NCBI GenBank assembly: GCA_963699015.1
Contig: CAVOSX010000002.1
Span: 806,001 to 870,000 of the forward strand
DNA from: PALSA-505 sp963699015
Lineage (GTDB): Bacteria > Actinomycetota > Actinomycetes > Streptosporangiales > Streptosporangiaceae
Reading direction: 5' to 3'
DNA length: 64,000 nucleotides
The notes beneath the pieces are model-generated. The model saw only the letters and a list, made by a program, of their open reading frames with translations, did not search any database and was not told the DNA's origin. This document shows positions 53,464 through 61,824 of the stretch, piece by piece. The first letter of the stretch is position 1; every line of letters begins with the position of its first letter. A program made the translations under genes and the position numbers.

Positions 53464-53485
53464 TGTCATATAATGATATGTCACA
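53464..53485. promoter_or_regulatory. AT-rich near-palindrome
   Basis: TGTCATATAATGATATGTCACA is nearly symmetric about AATG (CATAT/ATATG core) and is strikingly AT-rich for this genome. It lies between the tRNA-Gln promoter and the gltX end. It could be an operator or an upstream promoter element; no gene start is adjacent on the plus strand. Confidence 0.35.
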
Positions 53486-53533
53486 AAATGAGAATTGCCT
53501 TGCCCGCGGCCACAATGCGCCATCCGGTCGGCC

Positions 53534-53553
53534 GGCGTTCCCGCGGGAACGCC
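53534..53553 (-). terminator. gltX terminator hairpin
   Basis: GGCGTTCCCGCGGGAACGCC is a perfect 20-bp palindrome beginning 3 bp after the gltX stop codon. It has no U-tract, which is common for actinobacterial terminators. Confidence 0.5.
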
Positions 53554-53555
53554 GT

Positions 53556-55052
53556 TCAGCCGGTCAGCGCGCCGAGCGCCCGGGCCAGCCGGGCGAGCGT
53601 GCGCTCCCGGCCGAGCAGCTCGATCGACTCGAACAGCGGCGGCGCGACCTGCCGCCCGGTCACCGCGACCCGCACCGGGCCGAACGCGACCCGCGGCTTG
53701 AGATCGAGGCCGCGGACCAGCGCATCACGCAGCGCGGCCTCGATCGCCGCCGACTCCCACGTCCCCACGTCCTTCAGTGCCGCCTCCGCGGCCAGCAGCG
53801 CCTCCCGCGACTGCGGCACCAAGGACCGCGCCGCATCCTCCGCGTCGACGGCGAAGTCCTGCTCCCCGGTGAACAGGAACGCCAGCATGCCGGGGGCCTG
53901 GCTCAGCCTCGAGATCCGCTCCTGGATCAGCGGCGCGGCAGCCGCGATCAGCCTCGCCTGCCCGGGCGTCGGCGGCTCCGCCACCAGCCCATCCCGGTAC
54001 AGGAACGGCGTGATCCTCGCGGCGAAGTCGGCAGGCTCCAGCGCGCGGATCTTCTGCCCGTTCATCGCCTCGAGCTTGCGCACGTCGAACTGGGCCGAGT
54101 TCTTGTTGACCCGGCTCAGATCGAATTCGGCGGCCATCTCGGCCAGCGTGAACGACTCCCTGTCCTCGCCCGGCGACCAGCCGAGCAGGGCCAGGTAATT
54201 GCAGATGGTCTCGGGCAGGAACCCCTCGTCCCGGTACCAGTTGACCGACACGACGCCGTTCCGCTTGGAGAGCCGCTGCCCGTTCGGGCCGAGCACCATC
54301 GGAAGGTGCGCGAAGACCGGGAACTCGGCCTCGGGCACGCCCATGGCGCGGTAGACCGTGATCTGGCGCGGCGTGGACGACAGCAGGTCCTCGCCGCGCA
54401 CGATGTGCGTGATCTTCATGAGCACGTCGTCGACCGCCACGGCGAGTGTGTACAGCGGGCTGCCGTCCGCACGGGACAGCACGAAGTCGGGCACGTGCGC
54501 GTGGTCGAACGTGATCTCGCCCCGGATGAGGTCGGTGAACGTGATCTGCCCATCGGGGACCCGCATCCGCACCACCGGCTGCCTGCCCTCGGCCCGGTAG
54601 GCCGCGGCCTGGGCCTCGGTCACCGTGCGGCAGTGACCGTCGTAGCCGCTCGGGCCACCGGCCGCTCGCGCGGCCTTGCGCCGCTGCGCGACCTCTTCCT
54701 GGGTGCAGTAGCAGTAGTAGGCGGCACCGTCGGCGAGGAACCGGCCGGTCCACTCCGCGTAGATCCCCATCCGCTCGCTCTGCAGGTACGGCCCGTACGG
54801 GCCGCCGATATCGGGGCCCTCGTCCCAGTCGAGGCCGAGCCAGTGCAGCGTGTCGATCGCGGAGTCGATGTACTCCTGCCGCACCCGGGACCGGTCGGTG
54901 TCTTCCAGGCGCAGCACGAAGGCCCCGCCGGTCCGGCGGGCGTAGGCCCAGTCGTACAGCGCGGTCCGGACGTTGCCCACGTGCAGGTCGCCGCTGGGCG
55001 AGGGGGCGAATCGCACCCGGACGGCCCGGGGCCGCCGCTGGTCATCAGTCAC
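53556..55052 (-). CDS. gltX: glutamyl-tRNA synthetase
   Basis: A 498-residue class I synthetase. The HIGH-type motif is PSGDLHVGNVRTAL near residue 20, and the KMSKS-type motif is QRLSKRNG near 240. RLEDTDRSR and GYDGHCR are family-typical. It charges tRNA-Glu and, in bacteria lacking GlnRS, tRNA-Gln. Its start overlaps the end of the upstream FAH-family gene by 8 bp. Both cognate tRNAs lie just downstream. Confidence 0.97.
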   Translation of the reverse strand: MTDDQRRPRAVRVRFAPSPSGDLHVGNVRTALYDWAYARRTGGAFVLRLEDTDRSRVRQEYIDSAIDTLHWLGLDWDEGPDIGGPYGPYLQSERMGIYAEWTGRFLADGAAYYCYCTQEEVAQRRKAARAAGGPSGYDGHCRTVTEAQAAAYRAEGRQPVVRMRVPDGQITFTDLIRGEITFDHAHVPDFVLSRADGSPLYTLAVAVDDVLMKITHIVRGEDLLSSTPRQITVYRAMGVPEAEFPVFAHLPMVLGPNGQRLSKRNGVVSVNWYRDEGFLPETICNYLALLGWSPGEDRESFTLAEMAAEFDLSRVNKNSAQFDVRKLEAMNGQKIRALEPADFAARITPFLYRDGLVAEPPTPGQARLIAAAAPLIQERISRLSQAPGMLAFLFTGEQDFAVDAEDAARSLVPQSREALLAAEAALKDVGTWESAAIEAALRDALVRGLDLKPRVAFGPVRVAVTGRQVAPPLFESIELLGRERTLARLARALGALTG

Positions 55053-55851
55053 GGGTTACCACCCTGTTGGTCAGCGTGCCAATGGTCTCGATGGTCACCG
55101 ACACTTCGTCGCCGTCGGTCAGCGGGCCTGCCCCGGCCGGCGTCCCGGTGAGCAGCACGTCGCCGGGCAGCAGCGTCATGACCTGGCTCACGTACGCGAT
55201 CAGCGCGGGCACCCCGTAACGCAGCTGCGACGTGCGGGCCTGCTGCCGGACCTCGCCGTTCACCGTGGTGACGAGTTCCAGGTCAGCGGGGTCCGCGTCG
55301 GTCTCGATCCAGGGGCCGAGCGGGCAGAACGTGTCGAAGCCCTTGGCCCGCGTCCACTGCCCGTCGCGTTCCTGCAGATCCCGGGCGGTCACGTCGTTGG
55401 CGCACGTGTAGCCGAAGATGACTTCCGCGGCCCGGTGCACCGGCACCTCCCGGCAGAGCCTGCCGATGATGACCGCGAGCTCTCCCTCGTGCTCCACCCG
55501 CTCGGTGATCTTCACCGGATACGCGATCGGGTCCTGCGGGCCGGTCACCGAGGTGGACGGCTTGAGGAACAGCACCGGCTCGGGCGCCGCCCGGCCGGCT
55601 TCGTCGTCTCGCGGATCAGGGTAATTGCCGTCCACCGCGATCACCTTGCTGGGCAGCACGGGCGCCAGCAGCCGTACCTCGGCGGCCGGGTAGCGCGCAC
55701 CGCTGAACCGCAGGCTGCCCGGGTCGGTGCCGAACGGGTGCCCGTGCAGCTCGGCTACGACCGCACCCTGCCCCTCCGAAGCGCCGTTGCCCTGGTCTTC
55801 GACGATGCCGTAGGCCACCTCGCCGCCGCTGGCAAACCTCGCGATACGCAC
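55045..55851 (-). CDS. fumarylacetoacetate hydrolase family protein
   Basis: A 268-residue FAH-fold enzyme. VFLKPSTSVTGPQDPI, RVEHEGELAVIIGRLCREV and FGYTCANDVTARDLQERDGQWTRAKGFDTFCP are typical. Metal-binding Glu residues lie in EHEGE. Family members hydrolyse C-C bonds or decarboxylate keto acids; the substrate is unknown. GTG 55851 follows GAGGA and gives VRIARF, the usual start; the ATG at 55872 is less likely. It is coupled to gltX. Confidence 0.9.
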   Translation of the reverse strand: MRIARFASGGEVAYGIVEDQGNGASEGQGAVVAELHGHPFGTDPGSLRFSGARYPAAEVRLLAPVLPSKVIAVDGNYPDPRDDEAGRAAPEPVLFLKPSTSVTGPQDPIAYPVKITERVEHEGELAVIIGRLCREVPVHRAAEVIFGYTCANDVTARDLQERDGQWTRAKGFDTFCPLGPWIETDADPADLELVTTVNGEVRQQARTSQLRYGVPALIAYVSQVMTLLPGDVLLTGTPAGAGPLTDGDEVSVTIETIGTLTNRVVTRD

Positions 55852-55896
55852 GTCATCCTCACAGCTAGGCATACCTGTCGGGTTAGCGCCGCCAGG

Positions 55897-56142
55897 TTAC
55901 TGCAGGTAACCCTCGACCTCCTGGGCCGGACGCTCCCCCGCCTCGTCGGGATTCTCGCCGAACTCCTTGCGCGCCCGGCGCTGGCGGAGCAGGTCCCAGC
56001 ACCGGTCGAGGGCCTCCTCCGTCGCGCGGAGCTGCTCGTGCTCGGCGTCGGTGGACAGCGTGCCCGCGCTCACCTTCGCCCGCAGCTCGTGCTCGGTCTT
56101 TATCAGCTCGTCGATGTGCGCGAGTATCTGCTTGTCGTCCAT
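55897..56142 (-). CDS. DUF2630 family protein
   Basis: An 81-residue acidic helical protein: DDKQILAHIDELIKTEHELRAK and EALDRCWDLLRQRRARKEFGENPD. DUF2630 proteins are small and actinobacterial, of unknown function. It is on the minus strand upstream of the FAH gene. Confidence 0.88.
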   Translation of the reverse strand: MDDKQILAHIDELIKTEHELRAKVSAGTLSTDAEHEQLRATEEALDRCWDLLRQRRARKEFGENPDEAGERPAQEVEGYLQ

Positions 56143-56376
56143 GCCCCTACCGTACGAGGTGTGGCCGGGCGCCGGCCACGAGCCTGTCCCGCAGCGATGA
56201 AGTGATCATGGAACGGGCGCCGCGGGCCCAGTGCGGTCGCCCGCCCGGCCCGGCTGGCCGGCTAGCACGACCGGGCCGCAGCCATAGCAGCCGAACGCTG
56301 CATTTGAGGAATGCACGGCCAATTTGTCGTGCCCGAAAACTATCAGCATCTTCCCGGACAAGAGAGGTTCACTATC

Positions 56377-56988
56377 ATGCGTATGCGTTCCATCGCGATC
56401 GGGGCAACGGCTCTCTTCGCGGCAACGGCGGCAGCGGTTGTGCCGCTGGCTACCAGCGCCTCAGCGTCAACCACGTTCAGGACCAGTACGGTCTCCCCGG
56501 AGCATCCGGACACCACCGGGGTCACCTGCTCGGCGTGCCTCCAGGGTCCTGGCGGTCCGATCTGGGCCAATGACCACCTCAAGGAGGCGGTCGTCGTCAC
56601 CTCTGCGAGTGCTCCGAACCACTACAACGTCACCATCCGGTTCGGCGGCTCCACCTTCTCCGGCTTCGCGGACCCTCGTGCCACCGGTGAGGCTGGCAGT
56701 GACGGATCGACCTCTGGTGGCCCCATGTTCAGCCAGGGCGCCATCACCGGCTCGATCACCTACGACGACATCACGTCGGCCACCCCTCCGGGTTCCGTGC
56801 AGAATCCTGAGCCTCCCGGCGCCAGCCTCAGCGATGTGCTGAGCCAGCTCTTCAACAACGGCAATGGGCCGGCTACTTCGACCCACTACTTCATCAACTA
56901 CACGCCATCCATGAACTCGGTGGACCCGACCGGCAACACGACCGCCAACGTCTGGACTAAGGGCACGGTCTACAACCAGACCGGCTGA
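56377..56988 (+). CDS. secreted hypothetical protein
   Basis: A 203-residue protein with a clear Sec signal peptide: RMRS, a hydrophobic core (IAIGATALFAATAAAVVPLAT), and a likely cleavage after SASA near residue 31. The mature part is Thr/Ser/Asn/Gly-rich with a CSAC pair near 51, and looks extracellular and beta-rich. I do not recognise a family. Base composition is visibly less GC-extreme than its neighbours. GAGAGG precedes ATG 56377. It is isolated on the plus strand with its own terminator. Confidence 0.75.
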   Translation: MRMRSIAIGATALFAATAAAVVPLATSASASTTFRTSTVSPEHPDTTGVTCSACLQGPGGPIWANDHLKEAVVVTSASAPNHYNVTIRFGGSTFSGFADPRATGEAGSDGSTSGGPMFSQGAITGSITYDDITSATPPGSVQNPEPPGASLSDVLSQLFNNGNGPATSTHYFINYTPSMNSVDPTGNTTANVWTKGTVYNQTG

Positions 56989-57011
56989 ACCAGTTCCATC
57001 CAGCAGTAGCG

Positions 57012-57052
57012 CCAGAGGCGCAGCGGGCCTGAGTGCCTGTCTGCGCCTTTGG
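57012..57052 (+). terminator. terminator of the secreted-protein gene
   Basis: CCAGAGGCGCAG and CTGCGCCTTTGG form 12-bp arms (one G-U) around a 17-nt loop, 24 bp after the stop of the secreted-protein gene. TGTCTATA follows, only weakly U-rich. Confidence 0.6.
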
Positions 57053-57145
57053 TGTCTATAGGTATGCCATCAATGCTCGTCTGGTAACGGCGACGGCTCT
57101 GAGGCGGCAGGCGGCAACATCCTGGCTCCTGGCACCGGTAACTGA

Positions 57146-57195
57146 TGAGCACTCCGAGGGCGCCGGTCTCGCACCGGCACCCGACCGAGTGCTCA
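57146..57195 (-). terminator. terminator of cimA
   Basis: TGAGCACTC and GAGTGCTCA are perfect 9-bp arms enclosing a second stem GCCGGT-CTCGC-ACCGGC. On the minus strand it begins 13 bp past the cimA stop. Confidence 0.55.
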
Positions 57196-57207
57196 GCGCC
57201 GGCGTGG

Positions 57208-58821
57208 CTACCCGTCGCCGGGCTCGTGGCCGGCCCGCAGCAGGCAGTACGTGACCGCCTCGGCCAGCGCCTGCCAGGAGGCGGCGATGATGTTCTCGTG
57301 CACGCCGACGGTGCTCCAGTCGCCGTCGGTTCCGTCGGCGGAGGTGATCAGCACCCGGGTCACCGCGCCGGTACCGTGTGAGCCCTCGAGGATCCGCACC
57401 TTGTAGTCGGCCAGCTCGAGCCTGGCCAGTTCCGGGTAGATCCGGCCGAGGGCCAGCCGCAGCGCGGTGTCGAGCGCGTTGACCGGGCCGTTGCCCTCGC
57501 CGGTGGCGACGATCCGCTCGCCCTTGGCGGTCAGCTTGACGGTGGCCTCGCTCACCACCTCGCCGCCCGGCCGCTGTTCGACGATGACTCGCCACGACTC
57601 GACCGAGAAGTGCCCCTGCCCGCCTCCCCTTCCCCCTTCACCGCCGGCCAGCTCGTCACGCAGCAGCAGCTCGAACGACGCGTCCGCTGCCTCGAAGCTG
57701 TACCCGCGGGCCTCCAGATCCTTGACCCGCTCCACCACGCGCCCGGCTGCCGCCCGGTCGCCGGACAGGTCGTAACCGAGCTGCGCGCCTTTGACCTCCA
57801 CCGACGCCCGGCCGGCCATGTCCGAGACCAGCATCCGCATGTCGTTGCCGACCAGCGCGGGGTCGATGTGCTGGTACAGCATGGGATCCACCTTGACCGC
57901 CGAGGCGTGCAGCCCCGCCTTGTGCGCGAACGCGGAATACCCCACGTACGGCTGGTGGCTACCCGGCGACACGTTGGTGACCTCGCTGATCGCGTGCGCG
58001 ATGCGGCTTATCTCCGGCAGGCACCCGTCCGGCAGCACCTGCCTGCCCTTCTTCAGCTGCAGCCCGGCCACCACGCTGAACAGGTTCGCGTTGCCCGCGC
58101 GCTCGCCGTAGCCGTTGGCCGTGCCCTGCACATGGCTGACGCCGGCGTCCACTGCCGCGAGCGTGTTGGCCACCCCGCACGCGGTGTCGTCGTGGCAGTG
58201 GATGCCCAGCCGCGTGCCCGTTCGGCCGAATGCGTCCGCGACGACGTCCGCGATCTGCCCGGGGAGCATGCCGCCGTTGGTGTCGCACAGGGTCACCACG
58301 TCCGCGCCGGCCTCGGCCGCGGTGCGCACCACCTCCAGGGCGTAGCCGGGGTCGGATGCGTATCCGTCGAAGAAGTGCTCGGCGTCCAAGAAGACGCGCT
58401 TCCCCTCCGAACGGAGGTGGGCGACCGTGTCGGCGACCATGGCCAGGTTCTCCTCCAGGGTCGTGCGCAGAGCCAGCCGGACGTGCCGGTCGTGACTCTT
58501 CGCGACAAGGGTCACGACCGGCGCGCCCGACTCGCGCAGCGCGGCGACCTGAGGGTCATCGGCCGCCCTGGCGCCGGGCCGGCGGGTCGCGCCGAACGCG
58601 GCGAGCTGCGCGTGCTTGAGCTCGAGTTCGGTGGCGGCGAGCCGGAAGAACTCGGTGTCCCGGGGGATGGCACCAGGCCAGCCGCCCTCGATGAACCCGA
58701 CGCCGAGCTCGTCCAGCCGGGCCGCGATGGCCAGCTTGTCGGCCACCGTCAGGTGCAGGCCCTCCTGCTGGGCGCCGTCCCGCAACGTGGTGTCGTAGAC
58801 GTGGAAGGAGTCGTCGGGCAT
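57208..58821 (-). CDS. cimA: (R)-citramalate synthase
   Basis: A 537-residue DRE-TIM enzyme that condenses pyruvate and acetyl-CoA to citramalate, the threonine-independent entry to isoleucine. YDTTLRDGAQQEG, GYGERAGNAN, HCHDDTACGVAN (metal His) and KAGLHASAV are diagnostic. The C-terminal (regulatory) domain from about residue 400 includes DYKVRILEGSHGT, typical of CimA rather than LeuA. ATG 58821 follows AAAGGGAAA. A leader peptide with three Ile codons and a terminator precede it. Confidence 0.93.
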   Translation of the reverse strand: MPDDSFHVYDTTLRDGAQQEGLHLTVADKLAIAARLDELGVGFIEGGWPGAIPRDTEFFRLAATELELKHAQLAAFGATRRPGARAADDPQVAALRESGAPVVTLVAKSHDRHVRLALRTTLEENLAMVADTVAHLRSEGKRVFLDAEHFFDGYASDPGYALEVVRTAAEAGADVVTLCDTNGGMLPGQIADVVADAFGRTGTRLGIHCHDDTACGVANTLAAVDAGVSHVQGTANGYGERAGNANLFSVVAGLQLKKGRQVLPDGCLPEISRIAHAISEVTNVSPGSHQPYVGYSAFAHKAGLHASAVKVDPMLYQHIDPALVGNDMRMLVSDMAGRASVEVKGAQLGYDLSGDRAAAGRVVERVKDLEARGYSFEAADASFELLLRDELAGGEGGRGGGQGHFSVESWRVIVEQRPGGEVVSEATVKLTAKGERIVATGEGNGPVNALDTALRLALGRIYPELARLELADYKVRILEGSHGTGAVTRVLITSADGTDGDWSTVGVHENIIAASWQALAEAVTYCLLRAGHEPGDG

Positions 58822-58860
58822 CGGATTTCCCTTTTCTGTCGGCTTGTCCTGGCCGCCCGG

Positions 58861-58895
58861 CAAAACAAAAGACCCCTCGCGGCATGCGAGAGGTC
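58861..58895 (-). terminator. intrinsic terminator in the cimA leader
   Basis: On the minus strand GACCTCTCGC pairs with GCGAGGGGTC (10 bp, one G-U) around loop ATGCC, followed by TTTTGTTTTG. This is a textbook intrinsic terminator, rare in such GC-rich DNA. It ends 40 bp before the cimA start, where it would abort transcription. Confidence 0.85.
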
Positions 58896-58896
58896 T

Positions 58897-58931
58897 GCGC
58901 GTCGGCCCGGTTTTACTAGGTACCGACGCGC
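58897..58931 (-). ncRNA. upstream leader hairpin before the cimA terminator
   Basis: GCGCGTCGG and CCGACGCGC form a perfect 9-bp stem with a 17-nt loop. The 5' arm lies within the last codons of the leader ORF (R-R-V-G-T) and the loop holds its stop. This is the position of the pause or anti-terminator element in ribosome-mediated attenuation. I did not resolve a competing anti-terminator pairing. Confidence 0.6.
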
Positions 58932-58960
58932 CTGCCGATAATGATCTGGCCGGACGTCAT
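58916..58960 (-). CDS. cimA leader peptide MTSGQIIIGRRVGT
   Basis: A 14-residue ORF (ATG 58960, TAG 58916) with three consecutive isoleucine codons, ATC ATT ATC, then Val. The Ile run ends just before the leader hairpin arm. It resembles branched-chain leader peptides of actinobacterial ilv/leu operons (a run of Ile/Val/Leu, then basic residues and Val-Gly). Stalling at the Ile codons would report isoleucyl-tRNA supply for cimA. Confidence 0.7.
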   Translation of the reverse strand: MTSGQIIIGRRVGT

Positions 58961-59029
58961 GCGTGCAGCCTGGCACATGGCACGCTCGCTGACCAATTCG
59001 GTCTCAGCATGCGAGATCGCGGCTGGAAC

Positions 59030-60145
59030 TCAGCCGACCTTGTGGAGCCAGCCGTAGGGGTCGCCGCGACGGCCGTACTGGATGCCGAGCAGCTCGTCAC
59101 GGAGCCTGAGGGTGATGGGCCCCGGTTTGCCGTCACCGACGGTCCAGCCGCCCAATACGCTCTTCACGGCGCCGACCGGGGTCACCGCGGCCGCCGTGCC
59201 GCAGGCGAATGCCTCGGTGAGTTCGCCTGACGCACAGCCCTCGCGCCAGTCGTCCACGGAGATCCTGCCCTCGTCCGCGGGTATGCCGTGGTCGGGGCCG
59301 AGCTTGAGCAGGGAGTCCCTGGTGATTCCGGCGAGCGTCGTGCCCCCGAGCGAAGGCGTCACGACCCGGGCCTCCGGACCCGACCCGTAGACGAAGAACA
59401 GGTTCATCCCGCCCATCTCCTCGACCCAGCGGCGTTCCGTCGCGTCCAGCCAGACGACCTGGTCGCAGCCGTGCTCCAGCGCCTGGATCTGGCCGATGAA
59501 ACCGGCGGCGTAGTTGCCGCCGCACTTGGTCTCGCCGGTCCCGCCGGGCGCGGCGCGGATGTAGTCCTGCGACAGCCAGACCGTCACCGGCTTGATCCCG
59601 CCGGAAAAGTACGGGCCGGCCGGCGACGCGATGACCACGAACAAGTAGGACTGCGAAGGTTTGCTGATGCCGATCCCCCGCTGCGTCGCGATCATGAACG
59701 GACGCAGGTAGAGGCTGTGATCCTCGGCGGACGGAACCCAGTCACGGTCAGCGGTGACGAGCAGTTCGAGGGCGCGGACGAACGTCTCCTCGGGCAACTC
59801 CGGCATGACCAGCCGGCGGCCCGAGCCGTTGAACCTGGCAGCGTTCGCCCACGGGCGGAAGATCGCGACCGACCCGTCCGGCAGCCGGTAGGCCTTCAGG
59901 CCCTCGAAGAACTCCTGGGCGTAGTGGAAAACCGAAGTCGAGGGATCGAGGGTGAGCGGCCCGTAGGGCTCGACCCGGGCATCATGCCAGCCGGCCTCCG
60001 CCGTCCAGCGGATCGTGACCATGTGATCGGTGAACACCTGGCCGAACCCCGGCGCTTCCAGTATCCGCTCCCGGTCGGCCCGGGGCACCGGGCTCTCGGA
60101 GGGCCGGACGTCGAAGGTGAGCTCGGTACGCGGGCTGCTGGACAT
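59030..60145 (-). CDS. ilvE: branched-chain amino-acid aminotransferase
   Basis: A 371-residue class IV PLP aminotransferase. GQVFTDHMVTIRW, YAQEFFEGLKAYR, the Schiff-base Lys in ETKCGGNYAAGFIGQ, GMNLFFVYG and FACGTAAAVTPVG are present. It makes Leu, Ile and Val from their keto acids. ATG 60145 follows AAGGAAGG. It lies between cimA and leuB. Confidence 0.96.
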   Translation of the reverse strand: MSSSPRTELTFDVRPSESPVPRADRERILEAPGFGQVFTDHMVTIRWTAEAGWHDARVEPYGPLTLDPSTSVFHYAQEFFEGLKAYRLPDGSVAIFRPWANAARFNGSGRRLVMPELPEETFVRALELLVTADRDWVPSAEDHSLYLRPFMIATQRGIGISKPSQSYLFVVIASPAGPYFSGGIKPVTVWLSQDYIRAAPGGTGETKCGGNYAAGFIGQIQALEHGCDQVVWLDATERRWVEEMGGMNLFFVYGSGPEARVVTPSLGGTTLAGITRDSLLKLGPDHGIPADEGRISVDDWREGCASGELTEAFACGTAAAVTPVGAVKSVLGGWTVGDGKPGPITLRLRDELLGIQYGRRGDPYGWLHKVG

Positions 60146-60209
60146 CTCGGGATCCTTCCTTGTCTTGCCTCCCATCTTGCCGTGTGCCGCGACCTCGTTG
60201 GGCCGCGGC

Positions 60210-61262
60210 TTAGCTGGCTACTCGCTCCGCGATGTCGTCGCCGGCCTCCCAGGTGGACCTGGCCACCCAGGCGCCCTGACGTTCCAGCAGGTCCTCGGCC
60301 ACCGCCTGCTCGATCCGGGCGGCCTCGGCGGCCAGGCCGAGGTGCTGGCAGAGCAGCGCGGCGGACAGGATCGCCGCGGTGGGATCGGCCTTGTGCCTGC
60401 CGGCGATGTCCGGCGCGCTGCCGTGCACCGGCTCGAACATGCTGGGGGCGGTGCGCTCGGGGTTGATGTTGGCGCTGGCGGCGAGCCCGATCCCGCCGGC
60501 CACCGCGGCCCCCAGGTCGGTCAGGATGTCGCCGAACAGGTTGTCGGTCACGATCACGTCGAACCGTTCGGGATCACTGACGAAGAACATCGAGGCGGCG
60601 TCGACGTGACAGTAGTCCACTGTCACGTCGGTGAACTGGCGGCCGATCTCGTGCACGGTCCGCTGCCACAGGTCGCCGGCGTAGGTGAGCACGTTCGTCT
60701 TGTGCACCAGGGTCAGCTTCCGGCGCGGCCGTTCCGCGGCGCGCTCGAACGCGTACCTGACCACCCGGCTGACTCCGAACGCGGTGTTGATGCTCTCCTG
60801 GGTGGCGATCTCCCCCGGCGTGCCCTTGCGCATGACGCCGCCGGAGCCGGTGTAGGGGCCCTCGGTCCCCTCCCGCACCACCAGCATGTTGACCGACTCG
60901 GTCCTGACGTTCGCCAGCGGCGTGGCCACGCCCGGGTAGAGCCGGACCGGCCGCAGGTTGACGTAGTGGTCCAGCTCGAACCGCAGCCGCAGCAGCAGCC
61001 CGCGCTCCAGCACGCCGCTCGGCACGCTCGGGTCACCGACCGCGCCGAGCAGGATCGCGTCGTGGCCGCGCAACTCGTCGAGCACCGAGTCGGGCAGTAC
61101 CTCGCCGGCCGCGTGCCAGCGCTTAGCCCCGAGGTCGTAGCTCGTCTGCTCGATCACGACCTCGGGAGCCGCTGCGCGCAGGACCTTGAGGCCCTCGGCC
61201 ACGACTTCGGGACCTATTCCATCGCCGCCGATCACGGCGATCCTGATGCTGCGTTCGGGCAT
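60210..61262 (-). CDS. leuB: 3-isopropylmalate dehydrogenase
   Basis: A 350-residue leucine-synthesis enzyme. IRIAVIGGDGIGPEVV binds NAD. RLRFELDHYVNLRPVRLYPG, VREGTEGPYTG, YCHVDAASMFFVSDPERFDVIVTDNLFGDILTDLGA (metal Asp) and FEPVHGSAPDIAG are diagnostic. It follows a small ORF and a leader hairpin on the same strand. Confidence 0.97.
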   Translation of the reverse strand: MPERSIRIAVIGGDGIGPEVVAEGLKVLRAAAPEVVIEQTSYDLGAKRWHAAGEVLPDSVLDELRGHDAILLGAVGDPSVPSGVLERGLLLRLRFELDHYVNLRPVRLYPGVATPLANVRTESVNMLVVREGTEGPYTGSGGVMRKGTPGEIATQESINTAFGVSRVVRYAFERAAERPRRKLTLVHKTNVLTYAGDLWQRTVHEIGRQFTDVTVDYCHVDAASMFFVSDPERFDVIVTDNLFGDILTDLGAAVAGGIGLAASANINPERTAPSMFEPVHGSAPDIAGRHKADPTAAILSAALLCQHLGLAAEAARIEQAVAEDLLERQGAWVARSTWEAGDDIAERVAS

Positions 61263-61330
61263 GCCAGAACCCTACCGGGGGAGCGTGCTGGACGGATGAG
61301 CTTGGGCGGTCGGCGGCCCGGCCGGCGGGC

Positions 61331-61555
61331 TCAACCCAGCCGGCCTGATCCCGGGTCGCCGCCGTTGTCGCGGCGGTCCAGGGCGACCTGGACGGCCTGG
61401 ACCGCCCGGGCGGGGCGATCGGCGCGGCCGGCGTGATGGGCGTATGTGACCTGCGCGCCGCTCACGGCGCGGCCGGCCTCACCCGGCGCGGCGGCTGGCT
61501 CGGCATGCTCGTCGGCAGAGCTGGCAGGCTGGTCCCATGCGTACATGTCGTACAC
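61331..61555 (-). CDS. small acidic protein upstream of leuB
   Basis: A 74-residue protein, YDMYAWDQPASSADEHAEP then AVQAVQVALDRRDNGGDPG. GTG 61555 is preceded by AGGAGA at a good spacing, and third positions are GC-rich. I recall small actinobacterial proteins ending in VQVALDRRDNGG, but no function. It sits between a leader hairpin and leuB, so it may be co-regulated. Confidence 0.6.
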   Translation of the reverse strand: MYDMYAWDQPASSADEHAEPAAAPGEAGRAVSGAQVTYAHHAGRADRPARAVQAVQVALDRRDNGGDPGSGRLG

Positions 61556-61614
61556 GGTGATGTCTCCTGATGCGGGGCTGGATTCCTGACGGACCTGGTG
61601 GCCAGCGCATTACC

Positions 61615-61657
61615 CCGTAGCGGGCCGCTGGCCTGCCCTGATCAGGCCCCGCTACGG
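61615..61657 (-). ncRNA. leader hairpin upstream of the small ORF and leuB
   Basis: CCGTAGCGGG and CCCGCTACGG form perfect 10-bp outer arms; an inner stem GGCCTG/CAGGCC sits inside the loop. No U-tract follows. Its 5' arm overlaps the end of a 14-codon ORF, so it resembles a ribosome-sensing leader, perhaps acting on translation. It occupies most of the 61556-61824 gap with that ORF. Confidence 0.6.
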
Positions 61658-61686
61658 CTGCTAAGGATAAATACGTAGCGCCGCAT
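61642..61686 (-). CDS. candidate leader peptide MRRYVFILSSRSGA
   Basis: A 14-residue ORF (ATG 61686, TGA 61642) ending inside the 5' arm of the hairpin above. It uses GTA TTT ATC CTT for Val-Phe-Ile-Leu; three of these end in A or T and are rare in this genome. An in-frame ATG at 61701 could add five residues. The ribosome-binding site is weak. The role is inferred from layout. Confidence 0.45.
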   Translation of the reverse strand: MRRYVFILSSRSGA

Positions 61687-61824
61687 CTCGCCGTCGACCA
61701 TACCGTACGGCTACCGCCATGGCCACCTGCCGGGCACAGGCGTCTCACGATATGAGACTCTGCTGGCCATGCCCCTATCCGCTGGCTGATCGCGCCGGGC
61801 CGGGGAGCGCTGCGGGCGGCAGGA

